From Chloroflexi bacterium 44-23 (GTDB lineage: Bacteria; Chloroflexota; Anaerolineae; Anaerolineales; Anaerolineaceae), in NCBI GenBank assembly GCA_001899005.1, contig MKUW01000015.1, positions 248,001-312,000 on the forward strand: a DNA stretch of 64,000 bases. Reading direction: 5' to 3'. Each line of letters starts with the position of its first letter. Position 1 is the first letter of the stretch. The notes below the pieces were generated by a model. It had not been told where the DNA came from. It did no database searches and saw nothing but the letters and a program-made list of their open reading frames with translations. Positions 26,474-35,993 of the stretch are shown here, one piece after another. The position numbers and the translations under genes were made by a program.

Positions 26474-27778
26474 TCAAACTACTTTTTTCCCAGAAGTAAT
26501 GTGGCTTTTAGCAAACTGAAAAATGTTTTCCAAACCAACTGCTGCATAGAGGCATGTAAAAGGGATCAACACAAGGTAATAGCGCTGAAAAGGGATTTGA
26601 AAAAAGAATAAAATCTCAAATATGACTGATAGAAAAACTAGAAATAATAGAGTTTTTTGGTGATTACTTGCATTAAAGCTGGTTATTACACCAAAAATGA
26701 CCAGGAAAAAATATAAAAATCCTACATTCATATTACGTCCATAGCCATCATTAATCGGGTTCTTAAAATAAGCAGTAACGGAATTTGTCAGTTCTTCTTG
26801 ATAATTGGCGACATCGGCAGTAGCAGGCGGAACAATAAAAACTTGGGCAATAAGTGCGGTGATTCTTTCCAACGGAGAACTGACGATGAAGTCCGGAGCG
26901 GCAGTGGAGATTACAGCAAGTTGAGAATTTGTTAATTCAGAACGTTCCATCCACATTGCGCGAATGACTTGTACCGGCTTTTGCCAAACGACCGGATTAA
27001 ACAGATAAAAAATGCCAATAAAGATCAGGCTGAAAAGAAGAACTTGAATTACCATTTGCTTGAGCCTGTGGCGCTGTTTGACTAATAAAGCAAAAAAGGC
27101 AAATCCTACGAGCACGATCATGGTCTGTTTACTGTTAAATGCGAATGCTACCGGCAGGGCAGTCAAGGAATACCAATTTGACGGCAGATTCAAGATCAAA
27201 TAAAGGCTCAGAATTAAGAAAAAGATAAGCAACCCTTCGGCCATAGCCCGACGGGTGTGCAATAGAAGCAAGGAATTAAAGCAAAATAAAAGAGAAGCAA
27301 TGATTGCAACCGGTTGTGAAAAAAGTTTCCGTGTTAATAGAAAAAATAATATGAGTGAAATTGGTAAAAATATTGCAATACTAATTCTTGAAACCAAAAG
27401 TAATTTGGAATCTGGAAGTGCGGATGAATTACCCTGCCATGAATTTGACCAATTCCAATCCTGCAAAAGTTGCGGTGAGTTTGTAAGAGCACGTGCGATT
27501 CCGATCTTATAACGAGTGAGTGGTGCATCGAGCAAATGGTATTTCTGGATAAGCGAATCTTGTTGAGTTTGATCGTAAACAAAAGAGTTGAAATTGCCAG
27601 CAAGGATTTGATCAACATCAGTACTCATGTAAATTTGAGTTGCTTCATCAGGATGAAATGGAACTGAGGAAATTCCTGTAAAATAAGCTATGCACCACGC
27701 AACGAAAAACAATCCGAAAAGAAAATGGTGAAATTTGAGTTTTGCTAACCTGCCAGTGAAGAAATTTGATCGTTTCAT
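26474..27778 (-). CDS. Polytopic glycosyltransferase-like membrane protein (PMT/ArnT type)
   Basis: About 434 residues with around nine to ten hydrophobic segments. The first extracytoplasmic loop carries FHPDEATQIYM, the Asp-Glu signature of GT-C enzymes such as PMT and ArnT that use polyprenyl-phosphate sugars. A positive stretch (MKRSNFFTGRLAKLKFHH) precedes the first membrane helix. ATG 27778 is preferred, ATG 27799 is possible; either way its 5' end overlaps that of the opposite gene at 27735. Donor and acceptor cannot be read from sequence. Confidence 0.75.
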   Translation of the reverse strand: MKRSNFFTGRLAKLKFHHFLFGLFFVAWCIAYFTGISSVPFHPDEATQIYMSTDVDQILAGNFNSFVYDQTQQDSLIQKYHLLDAPLTRYKIGIARALTNSPQLLQDWNWSNSWQGNSSALPDSKLLLVSRISIAIFLPISLILFFLLTRKLFSQPVAIIASLLFCFNSLLLLHTRRAMAEGLLIFFLILSLYLILNLPSNWYSLTALPVAFAFNSKQTMIVLVGFAFFALLVKQRHRLKQMVIQVLLFSLIFIGIFYLFNPVVWQKPVQVIRAMWMERSELTNSQLAVISTAAPDFIVSSPLERITALIAQVFIVPPATADVANYQEELTNSVTAYFKNPINDGYGRNMNVGFLYFFLVIFGVITSFNASNHQKTLLFLVFLSVIFEILFFFQIPFQRYYLVLIPFTCLYAAVGLENIFQFAKSHITSGKKVV

Positions 27779-29399
27779 CAATCGACCGCTATATGCCATT
27801 TCGTTATTATTGGGATTATTTCTTATCTATAGAACCTCATTACTGATTCTACACGCATTTCCTTTTAATTCTGATGAAGCAATTGTCGGATTGATGGCAA
27901 AACACATCTTGTCTGGTGAACGCCCTTTATTCTTTTATGGACAGGTATATATGGGCAGCCTGGATGCTTTTTTAGTGGCATTAGCTTTTAAAATATTTTC
28001 AGAAAGTGTTATTGTTATAAGATTAGTTCAATCTGTGCTTTTCTTTTTAAGTGTCTTAACAATTTATTTATTTGCAATTGTAGCATTTGATGATAGAAAG
28101 ATTGCGTTTTTTAGTGCGTTGTTACTCATCTTTTCCCCGGTTAATCTTATACTTTATAGCACTGTTTCTTTAGGAGGGTACGGAGAAGCACTACTAATTG
28201 GAACATTATCATTATTTATTTCAGCAAAAGTTATTAATCATTTTGAAGTTTCGGAGCGGGTGAGAAAAGAACATATTCTTTATCTGTTTTTGTTAGGGAT
28301 ATTAACAGGGTTGGGTTTGTGGGTAAATGCGATAAGTTTAACGTTTTGTATTCCATCGATTTTGATTATTGGCATATATCTGATTAAACATAGAAACTTT
28401 CAGATCAAAATCGTCGAAGTCGTTATTTCTGTAACCGGCTATCTCGTTGGATTTGCTCTGGGTTCTTATTTTTGGTGGTCATCATTTCTAGCCAGTAAAA
28501 ATTTCTCACTTCTTTCGGAATTAACCGGCAGCGCAGTTTCAGTTGAACAAAACGGTTACATCCAACAGCTTGGTCAACACTTACTGTCATTCTTCCTGTT
28601 TGGACCGACAGTAATGTTTGGGCTTCGTCCACCTTGGGACATAAAAATCATTCTGCCATTTATGGCTCCGGTAATCATTTTGTTCTGGTTGATTGTAATG
28701 ATCAATTTCTTTCGTAAATGGAATAATTTGTCAAAGCGGTACCAGCTCTTTTTTTCAGGTTTAATTGGTATAGGGCTATTCCAATTTTTAGGTTATGTTT
28801 TTACCTCCTTCGGGGTTGACCCCAGTGGGCGTTACTTTCTGCCTTTTTACATTCCATTATCGATTATTGCTGCTTATGGATTGGTTAGCATACAACCAAG
28901 ATGGATAGTAAGAATACTGTTTTCTTTCGTCTTATTATTCAACTTATTGGGCGTATTGACTTTGGCTTTAAAACCACCTTTTCTGACGACACAATTTTAT
29001 GCCCCAGCCCAAGTTGACCAGAGAAGCATGTCTGACCTAATTGAATTTTTAGAGACTAACGGGGAGTTCAGCGGGTATAGTAATTATTGGGTTAGTTATC
29101 CATTAATATTTTTGTCAGATGAACGTATTATTTCAATACCTGTTTTACCTTATCATAATGATTTACGATATTCACCACGCGATAACCGCATCCCAGACTA
29201 CAACACATTTGTCGATGAGCAAGAACGGGCTTTCTATATCACTACGAATAATCCTCCACTTGATCAATTGTTAAACCAAAAACTAATTCAAAATCATATT
29301 CTTTTTCGTTATGAAGAAATCGGCGATTTTCATATTTACTTTGATCTTTCTAACAAAATATCACCAACAGAATTAGGTCTATATGGAAGCTATAAATAA
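27735..29399 (+). CDS. Polytopic glycosyltransferase-like membrane protein
   Basis: A 554-residue GT-C-fold protein. The first loop has FNSDEAIVGLMAKHILSGE followed by YGQVYMGSLDAF, the pattern of PMT_2-type glycosyltransferases; about 11 hydrophobic segments follow, then a soluble C-terminal part of about 110 residues. The start is uncertain: TTG 27735 (weak GGTG upstream) or GTG 27756. It overlaps the opposite-strand gene head-to-head. The next gene begins 17 bases before its stop, so the two are coupled. Confidence 0.75.
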   Translation: MSFANLPVKKFDRFINRPLYAISLLLGLFLIYRTSLLILHAFPFNSDEAIVGLMAKHILSGERPLFFYGQVYMGSLDAFLVALAFKIFSESVIVIRLVQSVLFFLSVLTIYLFAIVAFDDRKIAFFSALLLIFSPVNLILYSTVSLGGYGEALLIGTLSLFISAKVINHFEVSERVRKEHILYLFLLGILTGLGLWVNAISLTFCIPSILIIGIYLIKHRNFQIKIVEVVISVTGYLVGFALGSYFWWSSFLASKNFSLLSELTGSAVSVEQNGYIQQLGQHLLSFFLFGPTVMFGLRPPWDIKIILPFMAPVIILFWLIVMINFFRKWNNLSKRYQLFFSGLIGIGLFQFLGYVFTSFGVDPSGRYFLPFYIPLSIIAAYGLVSIQPRWIVRILFSFVLLFNLLGVLTLALKPPFLTTQFYAPAQVDQRSMSDLIEFLETNGEFSGYSNYWVSYPLIFLSDERIISIPVLPYHNDLRYSPRDNRIPDYNTFVDEQERAFYITTNNPPLDQLLNQKLIQNHILFRYEEIGDFHIYFDLSNKISPTELGLYGSYK

Positions 29400-30888
29400 A
29401 GAAAGCAAAAAGAAACGGACGGAACTGTTTGTTGGAGTGGTGCTTTTTCTTTTAATATTTTTTGCTGCCTTGCGTGTTCCGCTGGACACCGATTTGTTTT
29501 GGCATTTAAAGGCTGGTTCTGTCAGTCTGGCACAAAGAGCACCGTTGCTCCAGGATCAATTTTCTTTCACCCGCTTTGGATCACCCTGGGTTAACCATAG
29601 CTGGCTATCAGAGGTTATTTTTTATCTCATCTTTCATTATTTTTCACATCGAGGTGTGATGATCTTTGTTGCAATTCTTGCAACAGCGACAATGTGGTTG
29701 ATCTATCATCAAATGCAGGGAAGTGCGCTAACGCGTGCATTTTTAATGATTCTGGCTTTATTAGTATCTGCACTTGTCTGGTCACCGCGCCCACAGCTTT
29801 TCACATTATTGTGCTTTGCAATTCTTATCCCAATGGTTAATCAATTTGATCTGCAACCCAACCGAAGAAATCTACTTTCGATTGTGCTGCTATTCGTGCT
29901 TTGGTCCAACTTGCATGCCGGTTTTTCGATTGGAATTGCATTTATCGGTCTTTACTTTGCCGGAAGAATTTTGGAAAACATAGTATTTAAGAGTGAAAAT
30001 CAGCTCTCCCGTGGAAAGATTGGATCGTATGCCGGTTTATTTTTTATATGCATTCTGGCTGTTTGCATAAATCCCAATGGATTAAATATCTGGAAAGTTC
30101 AGTTCGATACTGTAGCGATCACTTCTTTGCAAATGTATATTGATGAATGGGCTTCGCCAAACTTTCATGATCTCAGTCAGCAGCCATACCTGTGGACATG
30201 GCTATTGTTTGCCTTGCTGCTAGCAATTAATGAGAGGCGATTAAAACTTCAAAAAGTCCTACCAATATTATTTTTTGGAGCGCTTGGGTTTTTATCAAAA
30301 AGAAATTTTGCTCCTTTTGCTATTGTAATTTTTCCATCAATGAGTGAATTATGTGTCAGTTTTTATAATAGTCACATTAAAGACAGGATAGAAAATATGC
30401 AGGATTCAAGGTTGACGAAATTGGGGCAAATTCAACCAAAGCCAATCATACAAAAGATTCTCAACCTGGCTGTCGCTGCGATACTTTTATTTATAATCGC
30501 CGGAAAAATCATTTATTTGGGGGATGACACTGTTATGAATGCTTATGAAAACAAATTGTTTCCGAAACAGGCAATCAGTGCAATTTCCGGACATGGCATC
30601 CCGAGTGGAAATGTTTTAAATTCATACGGATGGGGGGGATACATCCACTGGAAAAGCAACGACATTAAAGTATTTGTGGATGGACGCACAGATTTATTCG
30701 GTGATGAGATTATTGATGATTGGATAGAAATGGTGTATGCCGGTGCCAATTGGAGGCAATTAATTGAGAAATATCAAATTGAATGGACATTCTTAGAAAA
30801 GAATTCGCCAATAAATCAAACTTTATTGGACAATGGCTGGCGAATCTTCTATGAGGATAATTTGGCTAGTATTCTGATCAAAAATTAG
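29383..30888 (+). CDS. Polytopic membrane protein, glycosyltransferase-like
   Basis: A 501-residue protein with about 10 hydrophobic segments. Loop 1 contains PLDTDLFWHLKAGS and then FSFTRFGSPWVNHSWLSE, a pattern I associate with uncharacterised GT-C-like proteins in which Asp-x-Asp and His occupy the active loop. The C-terminal 130 residues are soluble and extracytoplasmic, with GWGGYIHWKS and VFVDGRTDLFGDE. It overlaps the preceding gene by 17 bases and shares its last four bases with the convergent nitrilase gene. Confidence 0.7.
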   Translation: MEAINKESKKKRTELFVGVVLFLLIFFAALRVPLDTDLFWHLKAGSVSLAQRAPLLQDQFSFTRFGSPWVNHSWLSEVIFYLIFHYFSHRGVMIFVAILATATMWLIYHQMQGSALTRAFLMILALLVSALVWSPRPQLFTLLCFAILIPMVNQFDLQPNRRNLLSIVLLFVLWSNLHAGFSIGIAFIGLYFAGRILENIVFKSENQLSRGKIGSYAGLFFICILAVCINPNGLNIWKVQFDTVAITSLQMYIDEWASPNFHDLSQQPYLWTWLLFALLLAINERRLKLQKVLPILFFGALGFLSKRNFAPFAIVIFPSMSELCVSFYNSHIKDRIENMQDSRLTKLGQIQPKPIIQKILNLAVAAILLFIIAGKIIYLGDDTVMNAYENKLFPKQAISAISGHGIPSGNVLNSYGWGGYIHWKSNDIKVFVDGRTDLFGDEIIDDWIEMVYAGANWRQLIEKYQIEWTFLEKNSPINQTLLDNGWRIFYEDNLASILIKN

Positions 30889-31682
30889 TTGAAAAGCAGC
30901 GGAAAATCCTCCACATCTTGACGATCAGTCAGTACTGGAAACTCATCTCGCCAGTTCTGAATATCAGTGCTATCAATTTCAACCGACTCAATTTTGTCTT
31001 CACCTTCTCCCAGATTTAAAATCAATTCTCCATACTGGTCAGCAACCATGCTTTGGCCACCAAACATGGTATTTCCAATATTTCCAACAACATTCGCTGA
31101 AACAAAAACTGCCTGATTTTCAATTGCACGGGCGGGAATCAGCTTTTGAAAATGTGATATTCTTTTTTTTGGCCACTGTGAAGGCAATAAAAAAACCATA
31201 GCTCCATTGTTACTCATTCTACGGAATAACTCCGGAAATCGTAGGTCATAACAAATTGCCAATCCAAACGGAATATCAAGAAGATTCACCATGCGTATTG
31301 TATTGCCTGGAAAAAACCATTCTTTTTCTCGCATTGAGGCAATCAAATGGATTTTGTCGTAATTTACTTGCAAATCTCGATGGGGTGATTGAACGATCAA
31401 GCGGTTTGCGAATCCAAATTCCTTACGCTTGGTTATATAAGTTCCTGCGATAATCAGGTCCTTTTCTTGTGCGAGCTGATTTAAATTCAAAATAAGAGAT
31501 TCATTAAAATCTGCAGCTTCATCCAACAAAGGTGTAAAACCAGTTGACCACAACTCTGGCAGCAAAAGAAGACGGCTTTTATCCGGGTGTAACGTTTCAA
31601 TGAGATATAATAATTTATCCACATTCTTTTGAAAATTACTCTGGTTTACCGTTAATTGTGCTATTGAGATCGTTATTTTCAT
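30885..31682 (-). CDS. Carbon-nitrogen hydrolase (nitrilase superfamily, Nit2/omega-amidase-like)
   Basis: A 265-residue nitrilase-fold amidohydrolase with the full catalytic triad: Glu43 (LLLPELW), Lys110 (NYDKIHL) and Cys144 (LAICYDLRFPELF). The Cys context matches the Nit2/YafV-like amidase branch, which hydrolyses omega-amides such as alpha-ketoglutaramate; the true substrate is not readable. Length is typical. It sits alone on the minus strand inside the plus-strand glycosyltransferase array, overlapping the upstream neighbour's end by four bases. Confidence 0.9.
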   Translation of the reverse strand: MKITISIAQLTVNQSNFQKNVDKLLYLIETLHPDKSRLLLLPELWSTGFTPLLDEAADFNESLILNLNQLAQEKDLIIAGTYITKRKEFGFANRLIVQSPHRDLQVNYDKIHLIASMREKEWFFPGNTIRMVNLLDIPFGLAICYDLRFPELFRRMSNNGAMVFLLPSQWPKKRISHFQKLIPARAIENQAVFVSANVVGNIGNTMFGGQSMVADQYGELILNLGEGEDKIESVEIDSTDIQNWRDEFPVLTDRQDVEDFPLLFN

Positions 31683-31720
31683 TATTTTTCCAATCGGTAG
31701 AAGTTGAAAGGATTATAAAT

Positions 31721-32956
31721 TTGCGGAGATCTAAATTCGATGGTATCGCGCGAACATTTATAGTACTACTTTTTCTTATTATAATTGCAGCGCTCGTTTG
31801 GGGGAACTTTTTGTACTCCGAAAAAAATCCAGGAGGAAATGATTTCCTTGTCCATTGGGTCGGAGCACAAAAATATATTTATGAGGGTATCAGCCCATAT
31901 TCGGATACTACCGCTTTGGCAATACAAACGATGGTATACGGCCGAGCAGCCAAAGGCGATGAACATGAGCTACGAGTGGCTTACCCTTTGTACTCGTTGT
32001 TTTTATTTATACCTTTTGCACTTACTAAAAATTACTTTCTTGCACGGGCTTTGTGGATGACATTACTGGAAATATCATTGATTCTCTCGGTTGTTGTCGG
32101 TGTGAGACTTGTCCAATGGCGGCCCGGAAAATTGATAATGGTAGCATTAATCACGTTCAGTATATTTTGGTACCATGGGTTACGGTCTTTAATAAATGGT
32201 AATGCTGTCATTTTACTCTTATTATGTTTTACGCTAAGCATCTATGCCATTCAACAAAAACAAGACGAATTGGCAGGGATTTTGTTAGCGTTTACGACCA
32301 TTAAACCGCAGGTAGGATTTGCCTTTATTCTTTTCCTTCTTTTTTGGGCAATTGTTAATAAGCGCAGCAAAATTGTATTTTGGTTTCTAGGAAGCATATT
32401 GCTGCTGAGCGTGATTGCTTTATTCTTAATCCCAAATTGGCCTTTACAATTTTTGCAAGAGGTATTGCGTTATCCTGGTTACAATCCACCTGGTACACCT
32501 GCTCAGGCTTTAAGTGCTTTGTTGCCTGGCGCAGGTAGAAATTTTGGAATAGCCATCTCAATTGTGAGTGCATTGGTTCTTATTGTGGAAGTGTGGCTCG
32601 CTCGAAGATCAACGGGGATTGAGTTCGTATGGATATGTTCGTTAACTTTAGTGCTAGGTCAGTGGTTAAATGTGCAAACTGATCCTGGAAATTTTGTTGT
32701 GATGCTTCCGGCTGCTTTTGTAATTTTCCGACTGATTGAAGAGCGTTGGAAAAATAAGGGCAATCTGATCAATTTGGTGATGCTGTTGTTGTTCTTTTTT
32801 GTGCCATGGCTGTTTTTCTTGCGGACATTATCGATTGAGTATCAGCCGATCCAGAGTCCTTTAATGTTTTTTCCAATTCCAATTTTGCTTGCATTAGGGT
32901 TGTATTGGGTGAGATGGTGGGCGAAAAATCCAGTAAAGCACATAATTTCCAATTAA
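31721..32956 (+). CDS. DUF2029 / GT87-like membrane glycosyltransferase
   Basis: About 411 residues and roughly 10 membrane segments. The loop NDFLVHWVGAQKYIYEGISPY (about 40-60) is the DUF2029 signature (mannosyltransferase family GT87) that begins with the catalytic Asp; NGNAVILLLLC and TTIKPQVGF also fit. I choose TTG 31721 because GAAAGGA lies eight bases upstream; the frame is open to GTG 31658, which would overlap the nitrilase gene. Its end overlaps the next gene by about 43 bases. Confidence 0.8.
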   Translation: MRRSKFDGIARTFIVLLFLIIIAALVWGNFLYSEKNPGGNDFLVHWVGAQKYIYEGISPYSDTTALAIQTMVYGRAAKGDEHELRVAYPLYSLFLFIPFALTKNYFLARALWMTLLEISLILSVVVGVRLVQWRPGKLIMVALITFSIFWYHGLRSLINGNAVILLLLCFTLSIYAIQQKQDELAGILLAFTTIKPQVGFAFILFLLFWAIVNKRSKIVFWFLGSILLLSVIALFLIPNWPLQFLQEVLRYPGYNPPGTPAQALSALLPGAGRNFGIAISIVSALVLIVEVWLARRSTGIEFVWICSLTLVLGQWLNVQTDPGNFVVMLPAAFVIFRLIEERWKNKGNLINLVMLLLFFFVPWLFFLRTLSIEYQPIQSPLMFFPIPILLALGLYWVRWWAKNPVKHIISN

Positions 32957-34422
32957 TCATTCGGAACGAAAAATTAATAGTTATCGCATTAATCGTGTTT
33001 GCGACAGTTCTGCGAATTATTCGCATAGCCACAAGAGAAATCGCTTATGATGATGCTTTTAGTTTTTTTCTGTCCATAAAAAAATTGAACGTTATTGTGC
33101 AAGGTACAATAGCCGACACCATGCCACCATTGTATTATTTTGCTCTTCATTTCTTCACTCTTATTCGCAATGAAATTTGGTTTTTACGTACCTTAAATAT
33201 TTTGATTTCAATAGCAATATTTTTAATTTTATATTTCTTAAGTCGGGAGTTATTTGGAAAGGAAACTGGTTATTTAGCTTTATTTTTTGCTGCAATATCA
33301 CCCTTTTTAATATATCATTCTCAAGAATTGCGAATGTATAATCTGATGCTGTTGGGTCAATTGGGCTACCTTTATTCGTTAATTATAATTTCCAACCACC
33401 CGGAAAAATTTAAGAAATATTTCTTTGTTGCAATAATTTTCGGAACAATCGCGTTGTACTCTCATAATCTGGCAATTGTTGGTTTGCTGGCATCCAATTC
33501 AATTTACTTTTTTAATAAATGCTCGCAATTAGTACGAAGGCAAGCATTAATATTTATTACTATGCTGATTTTATTCTTACCCTGGGCATTTTTTGTGCCA
33601 CAACAAATTGCCAAAGTCCAAACTGCATTTTGGACGCCCAAACCTGGAATTTTAGAGATAATTCAAGCAATTATTACTTCATTTGCATTTGCGCCAATGC
33701 CACTGTACTGGATGGTTATCGTAACTATTATTATCATTGAAGTAGTGGCAATTGTTTTGCTTTGGATCAATCGGCAAAAACAAACCTCTCTCTATTTTCT
33801 AGTTTGTATTGGTTTGATGCTACCCACGCTACTATTCATTATTTCTTATCTGACACGACCAGTATTCGTCCCACGGATTTTTATATTGAGCACAGTACTT
33901 GCATATATTCTTATCAGCAGGTTTGTTATCGCTAACAGGCATGCTGTAATTGGCAAAGTAGTACTGGCATCCATGCTTCTTGTTTCCCTTATTTCCTTGC
34001 CCTATTACTATACTTACCAATCTTTCCCGCGCTCATCGTTTTTACAGGCAGTTAACTATTTGGAAATTAATGCTAATCAAGATACGCTAATTTTGCACGA
34101 TTCTAAGTTGAGCTTTTTCCCGATGATGTATTATGCTCCAGAATTAATGCAAACTTATCTGGCAGATCCTGAGGGAAGTGCAAATGATACTCTGGCGCTT
34201 CAATCGCAAGAAGCATTGGGCTATGTGGCAATGAATGAAATAAGTGGACCGGACCTTCCTGACAATTTGTTTTTTGTCACGTTCGTGCAAAGTGAACACG
34301 AATATAATCAACTTGGTCTTTCGAATCCCCACATCGTAAAACTAAAAACGATATATAAACAAGAGGGCTCATTTAAAACCATCGATGACATCAAAATCTA
34401 TCATTTTGAGCGAGTCCCATGA
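32914..34422 (+). CDS. PMT-like (GT39/GT83-type) membrane glycosyltransferase
   Basis: About 502 residues. A basic N-terminus leads to the first membrane helix; the loop IAYDDAFSFFLS (about 45-56) has the catalytic Asp pair, and PPLYYFALHFF and HSQELRMYNLMLL are hallmarks of the glycosyltransferase family 39-like proteins of Chloroflexota. About 11 membrane segments, then a 120-residue soluble tail. ATG 32914 is chosen, TTG 32905 and GTG 32917 are alternatives. Its stop overlaps the next start by four bases (ATGA). Confidence 0.8.
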   Translation: MVGEKSSKAHNFQLIIRNEKLIVIALIVFATVLRIIRIATREIAYDDAFSFFLSIKKLNVIVQGTIADTMPPLYYFALHFFTLIRNEIWFLRTLNILISIAIFLILYFLSRELFGKETGYLALFFAAISPFLIYHSQELRMYNLMLLGQLGYLYSLIIISNHPEKFKKYFFVAIIFGTIALYSHNLAIVGLLASNSIYFFNKCSQLVRRQALIFITMLILFLPWAFFVPQQIAKVQTAFWTPKPGILEIIQAIITSFAFAPMPLYWMVIVTIIIIEVVAIVLLWINRQKQTSLYFLVCIGLMLPTLLFIISYLTRPVFVPRIFILSTVLAYILISRFVIANRHAVIGKVVLASMLLVSLISLPYYYTYQSFPRSSFLQAVNYLEINANQDTLILHDSKLSFFPMMYYAPELMQTYLADPEGSANDTLALQSQEALGYVAMNEISGPDLPDNLFFVTFVQSEHEYNQLGLSNPHIVKLKTIYKQEGSFKTIDDIKIYHFERVP

Positions 34423-35993
34423 GCAAAAAAACTTATTTCTTGTTATTCTTGTTGGCTCTCATGGTTTCATCAATTAATTTTATTTTTCAAAAAAGTGCCG
34501 GATACCTTGATTCACAATATTATTTTCTAGGTGGCAAGGCGTTGGCGAATGGTTCATCGGCAGCCCCAGTCGTTTGGAACTATCTGGATGATCCAAAAGT
34601 ATTACCCCACCCGTTATTTACCTACTGGATGCCGCTTTCTTCGATAATTGCGGCTCTTTCCATGGTACTTCTCCAATCTCAAACTTTTTTCGCCGGGCGT
34701 ATATTTTTCTGGATGTTAGCTGCAATTTCTGCCCCTTTGACTGCCTTCATTGCAATGCGTTTCTTTAATAACCGTTTTACAGCAATAATTGCGGCATTGT
34801 TGGCGATCTTCAATGGGTTATATTTTAAGTTCATGACCATTCCGGAAAACATCAGTATTTATATTGTGCTGGGGGCTTTGTTCTTTTATAGCGCAGAGCG
34901 ATGGTTATTTTCTTCAGATGGATTTACAAATACGTGGCGAGCTTTATTGTTGGGGGTTTTGGCTGGTTTGTTAAACCTCGCACGCGTAGATGGTTTGATT
35001 TTTATTGGATTATTATTGGCAGTTGTGCTATTTAAAGCTCTTTTGAAGCAAAAGGATTCAATTAAACCACGTATTAAAATATTTGAAATTAGTATTTTTA
35101 TTATTTTGGGTTACTTACTGGTTATGACAATAATCTTTATGCGCAACTTTGAGTTGTTTGGCTCAATATTTTCACCTGCTTCGGCACGTACTCTTTGGTT
35201 GACTGAGTATAACGATACGTTTATATTTCCTGCCGACAAATTGACCTTTTCTTATTGGTTGCAAACCGGTTTGCCATATAAATTGACTCAAGTTTGGGAC
35301 GCACTTAAGCTTAATTTCGGTAACCTATTGGCAGTCCAGCTTGGCTTGATTGGCATTCCTCTTTTTGTTTTGTCGATCCGTTCAAATTGGAAATCTCACA
35401 AATTGCTATTACCAATTATTTATTTTTTGATAATGTACTTCATAATGACGGTTTTCTTTTCACTGGCTGGCGGAAGGGGTGGATACATTCATGCCATGGC
35501 TGCTATACAGGTTTATTTTTGGATTTTAATCGCAGATGGCTTGTCCCGTTTTATTCAATGGGGGATCAACCGGCGTGGCTGGAGATTAAAGCGCAGTCGA
35601 ATAATGTTTGGATCGGGACTTATTGTGTTTGCAATTATTCTGACTTTTTTCTTTTACTACAAAGATGTTATTTCGTATGGCTGGAATCATGAAATTGGCG
35701 AATTTCAATCAATAGAAAATACAATTAATAAATTTGCAGTTTCCAAGGAAAAAGTGATTATGATTAACAATCCGGTTGGGTATCAATTGGAAACCGATCG
35801 CTGGGCGATTGTCATTCCTAATTCTAACTGGGAAAACCTTTCCAAATTAATAAAGCGCTTTGATGTCCGCTTTATTGTTCTGGATGATAATCTTCCAGAC
35901 CAAATCGATGATCCTAATTTATGGCAAGAGAATTTTCAACTATCATTTTTGACTAAACTTCCAAGCGGTAAAGTTTTATATGAGCTCCCTTAA
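34419..35993 (+). CDS. Polytopic membrane protein, glycosyltransferase-like
   Basis: A 524-residue protein with about 10-11 hydrophobic segments and a short soluble C-terminal domain. Loop 1 contains YLDSQYYFLGGKALANG and then PHPLFTYWMP, which places a single Asp where GT-C enzymes have their catalytic acid. NLARVDGLIF follows a membrane segment. It lacks a clear DE or DD pair, so catalytic activity is less sure than for its neighbours. Coupled by ATGA overlap to the gene before and by 14 bases to the gene after. Confidence 0.7.
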   Translation: MSKKTYFLLFLLALMVSSINFIFQKSAGYLDSQYYFLGGKALANGSSAAPVVWNYLDDPKVLPHPLFTYWMPLSSIIAALSMVLLQSQTFFAGRIFFWMLAAISAPLTAFIAMRFFNNRFTAIIAALLAIFNGLYFKFMTIPENISIYIVLGALFFYSAERWLFSSDGFTNTWRALLLGVLAGLLNLARVDGLIFIGLLLAVVLFKALLKQKDSIKPRIKIFEISIFIILGYLLVMTIIFMRNFELFGSIFSPASARTLWLTEYNDTFIFPADKLTFSYWLQTGLPYKLTQVWDALKLNFGNLLAVQLGLIGIPLFVLSIRSNWKSHKLLLPIIYFLIMYFIMTVFFSLAGGRGGYIHAMAAIQVYFWILIADGLSRFIQWGINRRGWRLKRSRIMFGSGLIVFAIILTFFFYYKDVISYGWNHEIGEFQSIENTINKFAVSKEKVIMINNPVGYQLETDRWAIVIPNSNWENLSKLIKRFDVRFIVLDDNLPDQIDDPNLWQENFQLSFLTKLPSGKVLYELP

